A program made the position numbers and the translations under genes. From Bradyrhizobium algeriense (lineage in GTDB: Bacteria; Pseudomonadota; Alphaproteobacteria; Rhizobiales; Xanthobacteraceae), in NCBI RefSeq assembly GCF_003062295.1, contig NZ_PYCN01000035.1:1-52719 (forward strand): a DNA stretch of 52,719 bases, read 5' to 3'. The notes beneath the pieces were generated by a model. The model did no database searches and was not told the origin of the DNA. It worked only from the letters and a program-made list of their open reading frames with translations. Of the stretch, positions 15,365 to 24,790 are shown in pieces. How positions within the stretch are numbered: the stretch's first letter is position 1; each line of letters opens with the position of its first letter.

Positions 15365-17419
15365 TCAGACGTCCAGCAGGTCGTCGCTGGCGAATTCGGC
15401 CTTGTCGGAAATGAAGGCGAACCGGGCCTCGGCCTTGGTTCCCATCAGCCGCTCGACAGAATCGGCGGTGCCTTCGCGGTCGTCGGCCAGCAGCACCACG
15501 CGGAGCAGCGTGCGCTTGGCCGGGTCCATGGTGGTTTCCTTGAGCTGCGCCGACATCATCTCGCCAAGCCCCTTGAACCGGCTGACGTCGACCTTGGCAT
15601 TGGCGTTGAACTCGCTCTTCAGCAGCGCTTCCTTGTGGGCGTCGTCGCGGGCGTAGATCGTCTTGCTGCCGTGGGTCAGCTTGTAGAGCGGCGGCACCGC
15701 CAGATAGAGGTGGCCCTCGTCGATCAACCGCGGCGTGAGCCGGTAGAAGAACGTAATCAAGAGCGAGGCGATATGCGCGCCGTCGACGTCGGCGTCGGTC
15801 ATGATGATGATGCGCGAATAGCGCAAATCCTCTTCGCGATAATGCGCAAGCGTGCCACAGCCGATCGCCTGCATCAGGTCGGAGAGCTGGGCGTTGGCGG
15901 TAAGCTTGTCCTTGCCGGCGGATGCAACGTTGAGGATTTTTCCGCGCAAGGGGAGTATCGCTTGGGTCTTACGGTCGCGCGCGTGCTTGGCGGTGCCGCC
16001 GGCCGAATCGCCCTCGACGATGAACAGTTCCGAGCCTTCCGCGGCCGTATTGGTGCAGTCCGTAAGCTTGCCCGGCAGGCGCAGCTTCTTCACCGCGGTC
16101 TTGCGCGAGATTTCCTTTTCGGCGCGGCGGCGCAGCCGTTCGTCGGCGCGCTCGATGACGAAATCCAAGAGCTTGTTGGCCTGCAGCGGATTGCCCGACA
16201 GCCAGTGGTCGAACGGATCCTTGATCGCCTGTTCGACGATCTTCTGGGCTTCCGCGGTGGCAAGCCGATCCTTGGTCTGGCCCTGGAATTCCGGCTCGCG
16301 CACGAACACCGAGAGCATGACGGCAGCTCCCACCATGACGTCTTCCGAGGTGATGGGGGCGGCGCGCTTGCCCTGGCCGATGCGCTCGGCGTGATCCTTC
16401 AGGCCGCGCAGCATCGCGCTGCGCATGCCGGATTCATGGGTGCCGCCGTCGGGTGTCGGCACCGTGTTGCAATAGGAGGAGAGGAAGCCGTCGGCGTCTG
16501 CCGTCCAGGCGACCGCCCATTCGCAGGCGCCATGCGCGCCGTTGCGTCCCGATTTGCCGGAGAAGATATCCGGATGCACCAGCGTGTCGGCGTGAATGGC
16601 GGCGGCGAGATAGTCCTTCAGGCCGCCCGGGAAATGGAAACTATCTTCGGCCGGCACATCCTCGATGCCCTTCAACAGCGCCGGATCGCAGCGCCAGCGG
16701 ATCTCGACGCCGCCGAACAGGTAGGCTTTCGAGCGCGTCATCTTGAACAGGCGCTGCGGCTTGAAGGTGGCCTTGGCGCCGAAGATGTCGGTGTCGGGCT
16801 TGAAGCGGATGCGGGTGCCGCGGCGGTTGTTGATCTTGCCGAGGTCTTCGAGTTTGCCCTTGGGATGGCCGCGCTCGAAACTCATCCGATAGAGCTTTTG
16901 GCTGCGCGCGACTTCAACCTCGAGACGCGAGGACAGCGCGTTGACCACGGAGACGCCGACGCCGTGCAAACCGCCCGAGGTCTCGTAGACCTTGGAGTCG
17001 AACTTGCCGCCGGAATGCAGCGTGCACATGATGACTTCGAGCGCGGACTTCTTCGGAAATTTCGGATGCGGATCGACCGGGATGCCGCGGCCGTTATCGG
17101 TGACGGTCAGAAATCCGTCGGCGCTCAATTCCACCTCGATGAACGAGGCATGCCCGGCCAGGGCTTCGTCCATGGCGTTGTCGATGACTTCGGCGAACAA
17201 ATGATGCAGCGCCTTTTCGTCGGTGCCGCCGATATACATGCCGGGGCGCCGGCGTACCGGCTCCAATCCTTCCAGCACCTCGATGTCGGCGGCGGTATAG
17301 CCAGCCTCGGCGCTGGTCGCCCGCGAGGTGGCCTTGGGCGCAGCGCGGCCCTTCGGTTCCGTTCCAAAGAGATCGTTGGCGGATTTGGGTTTTGTAGCTG
17401 ATTTCAATGGCTTGGACAT
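15365..17419 (-). CDS. parE: DNA topoisomerase IV subunit B
   Basis: A 684-residue GHKL ATPase subunit that with ParC decatenates daughter chromosomes. In order: a charged, Lys/Ala-rich N-terminal tail of about 40 residues; the ATP site with RPGMYIGG, DNAMDEAL and DNGRGIPV; the transducer domain; the TOPRIM domain with EGDSAGG and DADVDGAHI; and the C-terminal zipper. The frame is open far upstream but the ATG at 17419 (MSKPLKSATKPKSANDLFG) matches alphaproteobacterial ParE. ParE is preferred over GyrB because of the short overall length and the LFGTE-type N-terminus. No parC is nearby. Confidence 0.92.
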   Translation of the reverse strand: MSKPLKSATKPKSANDLFGTEPKGRAAPKATSRATSAEAGYTAADIEVLEGLEPVRRRPGMYIGGTDEKALHHLFAEVIDNAMDEALAGHASFIEVELSADGFLTVTDNGRGIPVDPHPKFPKKSALEVIMCTLHSGGKFDSKVYETSGGLHGVGVSVVNALSSRLEVEVARSQKLYRMSFERGHPKGKLEDLGKINNRRGTRIRFKPDTDIFGAKATFKPQRLFKMTRSKAYLFGGVEIRWRCDPALLKGIEDVPAEDSFHFPGGLKDYLAAAIHADTLVHPDIFSGKSGRNGAHGACEWAVAWTADADGFLSSYCNTVPTPDGGTHESGMRSAMLRGLKDHAERIGQGKRAAPITSEDVMVGAAVMLSVFVREPEFQGQTKDRLATAEAQKIVEQAIKDPFDHWLSGNPLQANKLLDFVIERADERLRRRAEKEISRKTAVKKLRLPGKLTDCTNTAAEGSELFIVEGDSAGGTAKHARDRKTQAILPLRGKILNVASAGKDKLTANAQLSDLMQAIGCGTLAHYREEDLRYSRIIIMTDADVDGAHIASLLITFFYRLTPRLIDEGHLYLAVPPLYKLTHGSKTIYARDDAHKEALLKSEFNANAKVDVSRFKGLGEMMSAQLKETTMDPAKRTLLRVVLLADDREGTADSVERLMGTKAEARFAFISDKAEFASDDLLDV

Positions 17420-17649
17420 GGCTCTTCGTGTGTTGCGCGCGGAGCGCGGCAGCGAATCGGTTGCTGTGACTATGCCACGGATGGGCTCAAAAAGTGACGG
17501 CTCAGGCCGGGCAGCAGGGTCCGTCCTGCGGAAGCGCAGCCAATAAGCGGACCGCGTCCGATTAACAATAACCAGCCGACCGGCGTGACCCGGACTTGCG
17601 TTCATCCTTGGGTTGCGTGATGGTCGCGGCGGCAGGGGGAATAAGTCCA

Positions 17650-18090
17650 ATGATTAGATTGCTGTTGGCCGCCGCACTCGCGGCGCCATGTGTTGGTTGC
17701 GCGTCGGTAACGCGTGGAACGACCGAGAACATTTCCATTTCGAGCACGCCGTCAGGCGCCACCGCCGAGGTATCCGGGCTGGATGTTCCGACCGCCTGCG
17801 TCACGCCATGCGTGGTCGTGGCCAAGCGCAGCGCCGACATCACGGTGACCGTCAACAAGGAGGGATATGAGCCGCAGATCATCCCGCTCACCAAGGAAGT
17901 TCCGGGCACGGGCGCGGCGGGCTTCGCCGGCAACCTTTTGCTCGGCGGCCTGGTCGGGATGGGCGTCGACGCCGCCACCGGCGCCGCAATGGATCACAAG
18001 CCGAATCCGGTCATCGTGACCCTGCAACCGGTCGCGCCGCAGGCCCGCCGGCCACGGCCGCCAAGACGGGCGCCGTCGCCCCAGAGCTAG
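17650..18090 (+). CDS. PEGA-like lipoprotein
   Basis: A 146-residue lipoprotein. The signal MIRLLLAAALAAPCVGCAS carries a lipobox with Cys at position 17. The middle (ISSTPSGATAEVSG, then TVTVNKEGYEPQ) resembles a PEGA-type beta-sandwich repeat, and GFAGNLLLGGLVGMGVDAATG is a glycine-rich hydrophobic stretch. The tail is Pro/Arg-rich. The ATG at 17650 is chosen because it starts the signal. Similar proteins are often left as hypothetical. It is divergent from parE. Role unknown, probably envelope-associated. Confidence 0.78.
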   Translation: MIRLLLAAALAAPCVGCASVTRGTTENISISSTPSGATAEVSGLDVPTACVTPCVVVAKRSADITVTVNKEGYEPQIIPLTKEVPGTGAAGFAGNLLLGGLVGMGVDAATGAAMDHKPNPVIVTLQPVAPQARRPRPPRRAPSPQS

Positions 18091-18250
18091 AGCTGAGGGG
18101 TTTCGAGGTGCCCGGGGCAGGCCGCCTGTAATCACATCCCGTGCCCGCCTTTGTGACTTGATGTCGCGGAAGGGGCTAGCTTACCTGTTCTTCCCGGCGG
18201 AACCGGTAGAAGGGTTCAAGGACAGGAATCGGGGGCGGAAAGGGCTCGGA

Positions 18251-18781
18251 ATGGATGATTATGTGCGTGCTCTGGCTGATTTCGTGCGCGACAATCAGGC
18301 CTGGGCCGTCCCAATCGTCCTGTTGCTGGCGTTCGGCGAATCGCTCGCCTTCATCTCGCTGCTGGTGCCGGCGTGGGGCGCGCTGGTCGCAATCGGCGCT
18401 CTGATTGGCGTCAGCGGCATCAGCTTCTGGCCGGTCTGGCTGGCCGGCGGCATAGGTGCTGCGCTCGGCGACTGGGTCTCTTACTGGATCGGCTTCAAGT
18501 ACAAGGAACACGTCGCAGAGATGTGGCCGCTGTCACGCTATCCGGGAATCCTGCTGCGCGGCGAGGACTTCGTGAAAAAATGGGGCGTACCGTCGATCTT
18601 CATCGGCCGGTTCTTCGGGCCGTTGCGCGCCTCGGTGCCGCTCGCCGCCGGCATTTTCGAGATGTCCTACTGGCCGTTCCAGATCGCCAATTTCGTCTCG
18701 GCGCTGATCTGGTCGGCCGTCCTGCTGCTGGTCGGTGACGTGATGGGGAAGCTCGCCGAATGGCTGTGGCGGGTGGCGTAG
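18251..18781 (+). CDS. DedA-family membrane protein
   Basis: A 176-residue inner-membrane protein. Family features are the FGESLAFISLLVPAW segment, the amphipathic re-entrant region, and FIGRFFGPLRASVPLAAG with the conserved Arg and Gly-Pro residues. DedA proteins act in membrane homeostasis and undecaprenyl-phosphate or lipid handling. It is shorter than the usual 200-220 residues at the N-terminus; an upstream in-frame ATG at 18158 gives a longer form that does not look like the family. ATG 18251 is preferred. Confidence 0.85.
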   Translation: MDDYVRALADFVRDNQAWAVPIVLLLAFGESLAFISLLVPAWGALVAIGALIGVSGISFWPVWLAGGIGAALGDWVSYWIGFKYKEHVAEMWPLSRYPGILLRGEDFVKKWGVPSIFIGRFFGPLRASVPLAAGIFEMSYWPFQIANFVSALIWSAVLLLVGDVMGKLAEWLWRVA

Positions 18782-18960
18782 GACAGGCAGGAATAAGCTG
18801 ATGACGGGGGTGTTAGCCCCAACATACGTAACCGGAGCATCTTCGCATTGCCGTTGTCTGGCCGTCGTCGTGCTATCGCAGAAACGCTGGTAGATTCGGC
18901 AGCAACCGAACCAAGGCACGCATCAAACTGCATCTATCGTCTCACTGGGAGCACATCACT

Positions 18961-19950
18961 ATGGAATTGACACGTCGTCACGCACTCGCCGGAGCCGCCG
19001 CGCTCGCCGCAACGCCGCTCTTGCCGCAAACACCCGCCAAGGCCGCCGCGCCGGCGGCGGACAAGCAGGCGCCGAGTTTCTATCGCTACAAGGTGGGCGA
19101 TGCCCAGGTGACGGCGATCTCCGACGGGGTCAACAATTTCGCGCTGCCGGATACGTTCGTGCTCAACGCGAAGAAGGACGAAGTCAACGCGGCGCTCGAA
19201 AAAAACTTCATGCCGAAGGACAAGATGTCGATCCAGTTCGCGCCGCTCGTCATCAACACCGGCGGCAAGCTGGTGGTGGTCGACACCGGCAACGGCGCGG
19301 CCGCCTTTGCGTCGAGCAAGGGCAATGTCGGACAGTTCGGGGCCAACATGGTCGCCGCGGGTTTCGACCCCAAGGCGGTCGACATGGTGGTGATCTCGCA
19401 CTTCCACGGCGACCACATCAACGGCCTCCTGACCGCCGAGAACACGCCGGCGTTCCCCAATGCCGAGGTGCTGGTGCCGGCGGCGGAATGGAAATACTTC
19501 ATGGATGACGGCGAGATGAGTCGTGCGCCCGAGGGGCGGATGCAGAACAACTTCAAGAACGCCCGCCGCGTGTTCGAAGCGGGGCTGAACAAGAAGGTCA
19601 CGCCCTATGAGTGGGGCAAGGAAGTCGCCCCCGGACTGACGGCAGTGGAGACCATCGGCCATACGCCGGGCCACACCTCCTATGTTCTTTCATCGGGCTC
19701 CGACAAGGTGTTCATCCAGTCCGACGTCACCAACCTGCCGGCGCTGTTCGTCACCAATCCGGGCTGGCACCTGATGTTCGACCAGGATCCGGCGCTGGCG
19801 GAGAAGACCCGCCGCCGGGTTTACGACATGCTGGTCGCCGACAAGATGCGGGTCCAGGGCTTCCATTATCCGTTCCCGGCCAACGGCTTCGTCGAGAAGG
19901 ACGGCAACGGTTACCGGCTGATCCCGGCGCCGTGGAATCCGGTGATCTGA
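18961..19950 (+). CDS. MBL-fold metallo-hydrolase, exported
   Basis: A 329-residue metallo-beta-lactamase-fold hydrolase. The N-terminus MELTRRHALAGAAALAA is a Tat-type signal with possible cleavage after AKA. The metal motif HFHGDH places His147, His149, Asp151 and His152; further ligands are expected in GHTPGHTSY and near the DVTNLP Asp. The fold family contains lactonases, glyoxalases and sulfatase-like members; quorum-quenching lactonase-like activity is possible but not shown. It is a single gene, and the palindromic repeat of family B follows it. Confidence 0.85.
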   Translation: MELTRRHALAGAAALAATPLLPQTPAKAAAPAADKQAPSFYRYKVGDAQVTAISDGVNNFALPDTFVLNAKKDEVNAALEKNFMPKDKMSIQFAPLVINTGGKLVVVDTGNGAAAFASSKGNVGQFGANMVAAGFDPKAVDMVVISHFHGDHINGLLTAENTPAFPNAEVLVPAAEWKYFMDDGEMSRAPEGRMQNNFKNARRVFEAGLNKKVTPYEWGKEVAPGLTAVETIGHTPGHTSYVLSSGSDKVFIQSDVTNLPALFVTNPGWHLMFDQDPALAEKTRRRVYDMLVADKMRVQGFHYPFPANGFVEKDGNGYRLIPAPWNPVI

Positions 19951-19963
19951 CGCGCGAGCAGTG

Positions 19964-20060
19964 TCATTCCGGGGCGATGCGCAGCATCGAACCCGGAATC
20001 TCTGGAGAGCTTGTGGCGCGAGATTCCGGGTTCGCCCGCTTCGCGTGCGCCCCGGAATGA
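19964..20060. repeat. long palindromic repeat, family B copy 1
   Basis: Outer arms TCATTCCGGGGC and GCCCCGGAATGA enclose an inner pair ACCCGGAATCTC / GAGATTCCGGGT, giving a nested hairpin. A shorter, cleaner copy is at 34171-34244. It lies just after the MBL hydrolase gene. The family fits the dispersed intergenic palindromes of Bradyrhizobium-like genomes. Confidence 0.88.
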
Positions 20061-20279
20061 CCGGTATACCTTGACGCCGCGCGGGCGCCGCCTTATAGCC
20101 GCGCCCATGACTATCGTCGCGACCATGACCATCGCTCGCCGCCGCCGCATTATCGCGGTATGGGCGGACGTCTGCGTTTGAGACTGTCGCCCCTGCCGCC
20201 GGATCGGGTCCCGCGGCTTCTTCCTTTTCCAGAAAACGCGGTCTGAACTGGCGGCTCCTACGTCAAGCAGGAGTTTGAG

Positions 20280-20963
20280 ATGTATACGCCTCCACCGTTC
20301 AAGTCCGACCGCGCCGCGAGCCTCGCGTTCGCGGAAGCGCGCGGCTTTGGCCTGGCTTGTGCGTGGGACGGCAACAAGCCGGTCGCCTCGTCGCTGCCGT
20401 TTTATCTGACCTCGGCCAATGACGGTACGCCGCGCGCGTTGTTTCACGTCGCGCGTCATAATCCGCTGGTAAAGCTGGCGGACGGGAAGGCGTCGTGGCT
20501 GATGGCCGTGACGGGCGCGGACGCCTATGTGTCGCCGGACTGGTACGTCTCGCCGGACCAGGTGCCGACGTGGCTCTATCAGGCGGTGCACCTGACCGGC
20601 CCGGTGCGTGTCTTGTCCGACGACGAACTCGCCGTGCAGATCGACACGCTGAGCGCCAAGTTCGAACAGCGGCTGCTGCCGAAAAAGCCGTGGCTGTCGT
20701 CGAAGATGACCGCCGGGAGGCTGGAAGCGATGAAGAAGGCGATCGTGGGCATGGAGATGACGGTTGAAGAAGTGGAGGGCAGCTTCAAGCTGAACCAGCA
20801 CAAGTCAGACGCAGATTATACGGCGCTCGCCCACGCGCTGGCCTCGCAACCCGACGCCGATGCGGGCGCGATTGCAGGCCTGATGCGCGAAGCGCGGCCG
20901 CTGGCTTTCGCTGCGGACGCGGTACAAGACAAGCAAACGATGACGCCTGAAAGGAGCGTGTGA
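20280..20963 (+). CDS. FMN-binding negative regulator-like protein (PaiB family)
   Basis: A 227-residue PaiB/FMN-binding-2 family protein with a flavin-reductase-like split barrel. Family features are MYTPPPFKSDR at the start, ASSLPFYL, LFHVARHNPLVK, and the C-terminal KLNQHKSDADY. In Bacillus PaiB affects sporulation and protease genes; in proteobacteria the role is not settled, and a flavin enzyme is equally likely. The stop overlaps the argC ATG (TGATG), so the two are probably co-translated, though no metabolic link is obvious. Confidence 0.82.
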   Translation: MYTPPPFKSDRAASLAFAEARGFGLACAWDGNKPVASSLPFYLTSANDGTPRALFHVARHNPLVKLADGKASWLMAVTGADAYVSPDWYVSPDQVPTWLYQAVHLTGPVRVLSDDELAVQIDTLSAKFEQRLLPKKPWLSSKMTAGRLEAMKKAIVGMEMTVEEVEGSFKLNQHKSDADYTALAHALASQPDADAGAIAGLMREARPLAFAADAVQDKQTMTPERSV

Positions 20964-22012
20964 TGAGCGCGAAGAAGAAGATCGGCATTCTCGGTGCATC
21001 CGGCTACACCGGAGCCGACGCGGTGCGCCTGCTGGCGCGGCATCCGAATGCCGAGATCACGGCTCTGACAGCCAATACCCACGCCGGCAAGGCCATGGGC
21101 GAAGTGTTTCCGCACTTCTTCATGCTGGATCTGCCGAAGCTGGTCGAATGGGAGAAAGTCGACTGGACCAGCCTCGATGCGGTGTTCTGCGGGCTGCCGC
21201 ACGGCACCACGCAGGAGATCATCGCCGCCGTCCTTAAGGCCAACCCGAAGATCAAGGTTCTCGACATGTCGGCCGACTTCCGGCTGCGCAACAAGGACAC
21301 CTATGCGCAATGGTACGGCCACGAGCACCGGGCGCTCGAACTGCAGGGCGAAGCCGTGTACGGCCTCACCGAGTTTTACCGGGAGAAGATCATTTCCGCA
21401 CGGCTGGTCGCTTGTCCCGGCTGCTATCCGACGGCTGCGCTGCTCGCGCTGGTGCCGCTGGCAAAGGCAAAACTGATCGACGTCGACGATATCGTCATCG
21501 ACGCAAAATCGGGTGTTACCGGCGCCGGGCGCGGATTGAAGCAGAACACGTTGTTCAGCGAGGCGGGCGAGGGGCTGTCGCCCTATTCGGTCGGCACCCA
21601 TCGGCACGCGCCCGAGATCGAGCAGGAGATCGGCGTCGCCGCGGGCTCGGCGGTGACGGTCAACTTCACGCCGCATCTTATCCCGATGGCGCGTGGCGAA
21701 CTCTGCACGTCCTACGTCAAGCTCAATGGCGCGACGCCGGACGATCTGCGGACCGCGCTGGAGAAGGCTTACGCCAACGAACCTTTCGTGCATGTCGCGA
21801 AGAAGGGCGTGCTGCCGCAGACCCAGAACGTGCGCGGCTCCAACTATGTGCAGATCGGCGTCGTCGCCGACCGCATCAAGAACCGGGCGATCGTGATTTC
21901 CACGCTCGACAATCTGGTGAAGGGTTCGGCCGGACAGGCGATCCAGAACATGAACCTGATGTTCGGGCTCCCGGAGACAGCGGGGCTGGAGCAGATCGCG
22001 CTGTTCCCGTGA
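20963..22012 (+). CDS. argC: N-acetyl-gamma-glutamyl-phosphate reductase
   Basis: A 349-residue NADPH-dependent enzyme of the third step of arginine synthesis. Visible are the nucleotide motif GASGYTGAD, the catalytic Cys in ACPGCYPTA, GVTGAGRG, and the HRHAPEIEQE region. ATG 20963 has an AAAGGAG site; a GTG one codon upstream is in frame but less likely. Length fits the bacterial long form (type 1). It overlaps the PaiB-like gene upstream and the methyltransferase downstream, so three genes share one transcript. Confidence 0.95.
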   Translation: MSAKKKIGILGASGYTGADAVRLLARHPNAEITALTANTHAGKAMGEVFPHFFMLDLPKLVEWEKVDWTSLDAVFCGLPHGTTQEIIAAVLKANPKIKVLDMSADFRLRNKDTYAQWYGHEHRALELQGEAVYGLTEFYREKIISARLVACPGCYPTAALLALVPLAKAKLIDVDDIVIDAKSGVTGAGRGLKQNTLFSEAGEGLSPYSVGTHRHAPEIEQEIGVAAGSAVTVNFTPHLIPMARGELCTSYVKLNGATPDDLRTALEKAYANEPFVHVAKKGVLPQTQNVRGSNYVQIGVVADRIKNRAIVISTLDNLVKGSAGQAIQNMNLMFGLPETAGLEQIALFP

Positions 22013-22026
22013 CGCGAGGTGCCGCA

Positions 22027-22620
22027 GTGGACGAAGCGACGCTGCGATTTTACCGCGGCAATGCCGAGGCCTACGCCAAGCGCACGTTTACCTCGCGCCA
22101 GGCGCGGCTGATGGCGTTTCTGGCGCAGCTTCCGCCGGGCGCTCGCATCCTCGAACTCGGATGCGGCGCCGGCGGCGACACGGCGGAAATGCTGGCGCGC
22201 GGGTTCGATGTGCGCGCGACGGACGGGTCGCCGGAAATGGCTGCCGTCGCGTCAAGGCATCTCGGCCGCCCCGTCGAGATGCTGCTGTTTCATGAGCTCG
22301 ACGAGATCGAGGCCTATGACGCCGTCTGGGCCAATGCCTGCCTGCTTCATGTCCCGAGGGCGGAGCTCGCGGATGTTCTGGCGAGAATCTGGCGCGCGCT
22401 GAAGGCCGAGGGCTATTTCTTCGCAAGCTACAAGGAAGGCGATGGCGCCGGCCGCGATACGCTCGATCGCTACTACAATTATCCCTCGCCCGAATGGCTG
22501 CGTGCGACCTATGCCGACGCAGGCAAATGGAACGCGCTGTCGATCGATAGCGGCGAAGTCATAGGCTTCGACGACAAGATGGCATCGATGCTGTTCGTCG
22601 TGGCCCGGAAGAACCTCTAA
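22027..22620 (+). CDS. class I SAM-dependent methyltransferase
   Basis: A 197-residue Rossmann-fold methyltransferase. The SAM motif I is ILELGCGAGGDTAEML and the acidic motif II is VRATDGSPEMA. DAVWANACLLHVPRAEL matches motif IV of the UbiE/type-11 class, and FFASYKEG follows. The acceptor is unknown. GTG 22027 has GAGGT at seven bases and is preferred; another GTG at 22009 overlaps the argC stop as GTGA and could also be used. It follows argC directly and is likely co-transcribed. Confidence 0.85.
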   Translation: MDEATLRFYRGNAEAYAKRTFTSRQARLMAFLAQLPPGARILELGCGAGGDTAEMLARGFDVRATDGSPEMAAVASRHLGRPVEMLLFHELDEIEAYDAVWANACLLHVPRAELADVLARIWRALKAEGYFFASYKEGDGAGRDTLDRYYNYPSPEWLRATYADAGKWNALSIDSGEVIGFDDKMASMLFVVARKNL

Positions 22621-22786
22621 CGCTGCCGCTTAATCTGATCTCCGCTGTTTCGCCTCCCGTTCTCGTCGGCTTGCTGACGCATTTTTGGCAGCAACGCGCT
22701 CCTTGGTCTCGTGTGGTGCCTTCTTGATCTTGCTTTGGCTCAGCCGTCGCCTCCCGACAATCGGAGCGACTGCTGCGACCTGACGG

Positions 22787-23890
22787 CTATTGAAGAGCAG
22801 GCCGTCCTGTCTTGCGCCGATAGGCCATGAAGCCCATGCCAGCAAAGCCAAGGATCATCGTCGCCCATGTCGAGGGCTCGGGGACGGCGGCTTGCAACAG
22901 ACCATATTCGTACTCGGCCAGGATTCGTTGCCCTGCTGCGGACAGATGCGCATCGTCAGAAAAAAAGCTGGTTTCCTCGGAATCCACTGATCTCAGCCGC
23001 GCGTAAGGACCGTTACTGGTCTTGTTGGCACACCATTGACCCCATCCCGATCCGGCGCCGGCAACGCAGGCGGAGCCCGTGGTTGGACCATTGATTCCAG
23101 GCTTGACCGTATCCGCGGTAAATCCATACGCCGTTGGATTCGCTGTTACTGTCGCTATGAGCCCGGCGACATCGGCGTATATGTAGTCAACTTCAGCGCT
23201 GTTCAGCGCGGCGCGAAGCGTGTCGTTGTAATAGATGCCCAACGGTCCGCTGGGTTGCACACCCTCAACAAGAATGTTCTTGGCGCCGACGCTCTGGAGG
23301 AAATCGATCTTGCTTACATACGCATTGATTTGGGTCGTCAGGTACGCCTGCTTGGCAGCAAAGTCCGCATCGTATGTTTGATTCGCGTAGGTAAGGTCAT
23401 TACCTCCTGAACTGAAGACGTAGAGCGCGCTGGAATTTGCAGTCCCGCCGGTGCTCGTCAAATAGTTGTCTATTTGGCCGACGGTGGATGGAAGATTGGC
23501 GTTGGGATAAAGGTTCCCGGTTCCGGCAAATACGGCGGTCTTTGATCCGCTGATCGCATAATTCGTGCCTCCGGGCTGGTTCGCGGGAATGGCCGTCAGC
23601 CCAAACTTCCCGGCAAGCACTTCAGAGTGCATCAGGCCGACACCCACCGGGGCACCTGTGCCCCCGTTGGCGATAGCATTGCGTATGAGCGTGTCTCGGG
23701 TGGGATTGCCGGTCCCGCAAGGCGAGGCTGCACCGTCGCACTGGCCAGGCGTTGCGAGAGCCCCCTTCCACCAGCCGCTGTCGAGCGTACTGTCACCGAA
23801 CGCAATAAATTGGCTGTAGACCGGTGCTGCAGAAGCCGGAGCGTAGGCGAGCAGGGCCCCCAAACTTGCGATCACCAAGCGTCCAATCAT
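22787..23890 (-). CDS. secreted SGNH/GDSL esterase with PEPxxWA-CTERM tail
   Basis: A 367-residue secreted esterase or lipase. Signal peptide MIGRLVIASLGALLAYAPASA is followed by the GDSL block FGDSTLDSG (Ser34), the block III GGNDLTYA and block V DDAHLSAAG with the catalytic Asp and His. The C-terminus VPEPSTWATMILGFAGMGF then a YRRK tail is the sorting signal that exosortase-type systems recognise: Pro-Glu-Pro, one transmembrane segment, basic end. ATG 23890 has GGAG upstream; the longer frame is not needed. It lies 87 bases after another protein with the same tail. Confidence 0.87.
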   Translation of the reverse strand: MIGRLVIASLGALLAYAPASAAPVYSQFIAFGDSTLDSGWWKGALATPGQCDGAASPCGTGNPTRDTLIRNAIANGGTGAPVGVGLMHSEVLAGKFGLTAIPANQPGGTNYAISGSKTAVFAGTGNLYPNANLPSTVGQIDNYLTSTGGTANSSALYVFSSGGNDLTYANQTYDADFAAKQAYLTTQINAYVSKIDFLQSVGAKNILVEGVQPSGPLGIYYNDTLRAALNSAEVDYIYADVAGLIATVTANPTAYGFTADTVKPGINGPTTGSACVAGAGSGWGQWCANKTSNGPYARLRSVDSEETSFFSDDAHLSAAGQRILAEYEYGLLQAAVPEPSTWATMILGFAGMGFMAYRRKTGRPALQ

Positions 23891-23977
23891 TTCAAGACTC
23901 CATATTTTCGAATTCGCGTTGTTCAACCCCAAGATAAAAATGTCCGGGCAAACGAAAGCCGCCCGAAGGCGGCTCGA

Positions 23978-24691
23978 TTACACCCAACGAACGGAATTGC
24001 TCCCGCGCCGGTAGGCAGCGAAGCCGACACCTGCGAAGCCCAGGATCATCATGGCCCAGGTAGAGAGTTCGGGGACGCCCGAGGTGACGGTGAGACTGGT
24101 CACGCTGGCATAGACAGAGGTGTTTTGAATAACTTGACCGAGAGTGTAGTCGTGGCTGTAAAATTGCAGAGTGCCGCCGTAGGTCGGAGTGTAGGTAAAC
24201 GGGCCGGTGAGCGAGAAAGGAACGCTGCCATCGTAGGCGTAAACATGCGCTTGCGAATACACAACCGAAGAAGCGTCGTTCGCGCGCGCATAATGAAATT
24301 GTCGGCCAAAGCCATCGTCATATTGGACGGCGCCCGCAAAGCCCTGATATGTCGCGGGGACGGAGACCGTCACGCTGCCAATGGTAACGGTCGCGCTGGT
24401 CACGGGTGACGTGGGGCTGCCTAAGTAACCCGTGCCGCCGAAAGTTTCCTGATAGGGATAGGGGCCTGGACTGCTATTGGCATCCCCAAGCGAGGTATCG
24501 AACGTGAACTTGGCGGTGTAGGACTGCCCGACCAGATCATTGTTTCCGCCGACCGTTCCGAAAATGCCAGTCAGGTCGCGATCATAGGTCACGATCCCCG
24601 TGTAGGTGACATTGACGATGGTGGCGGATGCCTGCGAGGCAATCGAACATAGCGCCGCGCCCGCAAGCGCGCCCAATAGGCGAGATTTCAT
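23978..24691 (-). CDS. secreted PEPxxWA-CTERM protein
   Basis: A 237-residue exported protein. The signal peptide runs to about residue 23 (ASQASA), followed by a beta-rich, Thr/Gly/Tyr-rich body (SYTAKFTFDTSLGDANSS). The tail VPELSTWAMMILGFAGVGF with YRRG is the sorting signal, here with Leu in place of the last Pro. Bodies of this kind often begin with a short motif then an extracellular beta sandwich; function unknown. Ribosome site GGGGGC is seen. It lies between the SGNH esterase and the BTAD/TPR regulator, all on the same strand. Confidence 0.8.
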   Translation of the reverse strand: MKSRLLGALAGAALCSIASQASATIVNVTYTGIVTYDRDLTGIFGTVGGNNDLVGQSYTAKFTFDTSLGDANSSPGPYPYQETFGGTGYLGSPTSPVTSATVTIGSVTVSVPATYQGFAGAVQYDDGFGRQFHYARANDASSVVYSQAHVYAYDGSVPFSLTGPFTYTPTYGGTLQFYSHDYTLGQVIQNTSVYASVTSLTVTSGVPELSTWAMMILGFAGVGFAAYRRGSNSVRWV

Positions 24692-24790
24692 TTTAAGCCC
24701 CCTGTGTCATGCAACAGAGGCCAGCACAGGCACCGTCAAGTGACCGTCAAAGTGCCGTCAATCGGGGAAATTTCTCGCGCATGCCGCGAT

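Noticed and set aside
15635..17401. 588-codon open frame on the + strand opposite parE
   Set aside because: It is fully antisense to a clear ParE. Its Arg/Ala/Gly/His-rich composition is the usual mirror of a GC-rich gene, and there is no ribosome site.
20101..20175. 24-codon frame MTIVATMTIARRRR in the gap before the PaiB-like gene
   Set aside because: Too short, no ribosome site, and the DNA looks like a low-complexity leftover.
22630..22851. 73-codon basic minus-strand frame (ends REREAKQRRSD)
   Set aside because: It starts inside the SGNH esterase gene's 3' end, has no ribosome site or other start, and no known family; a small real gene cannot be excluded.
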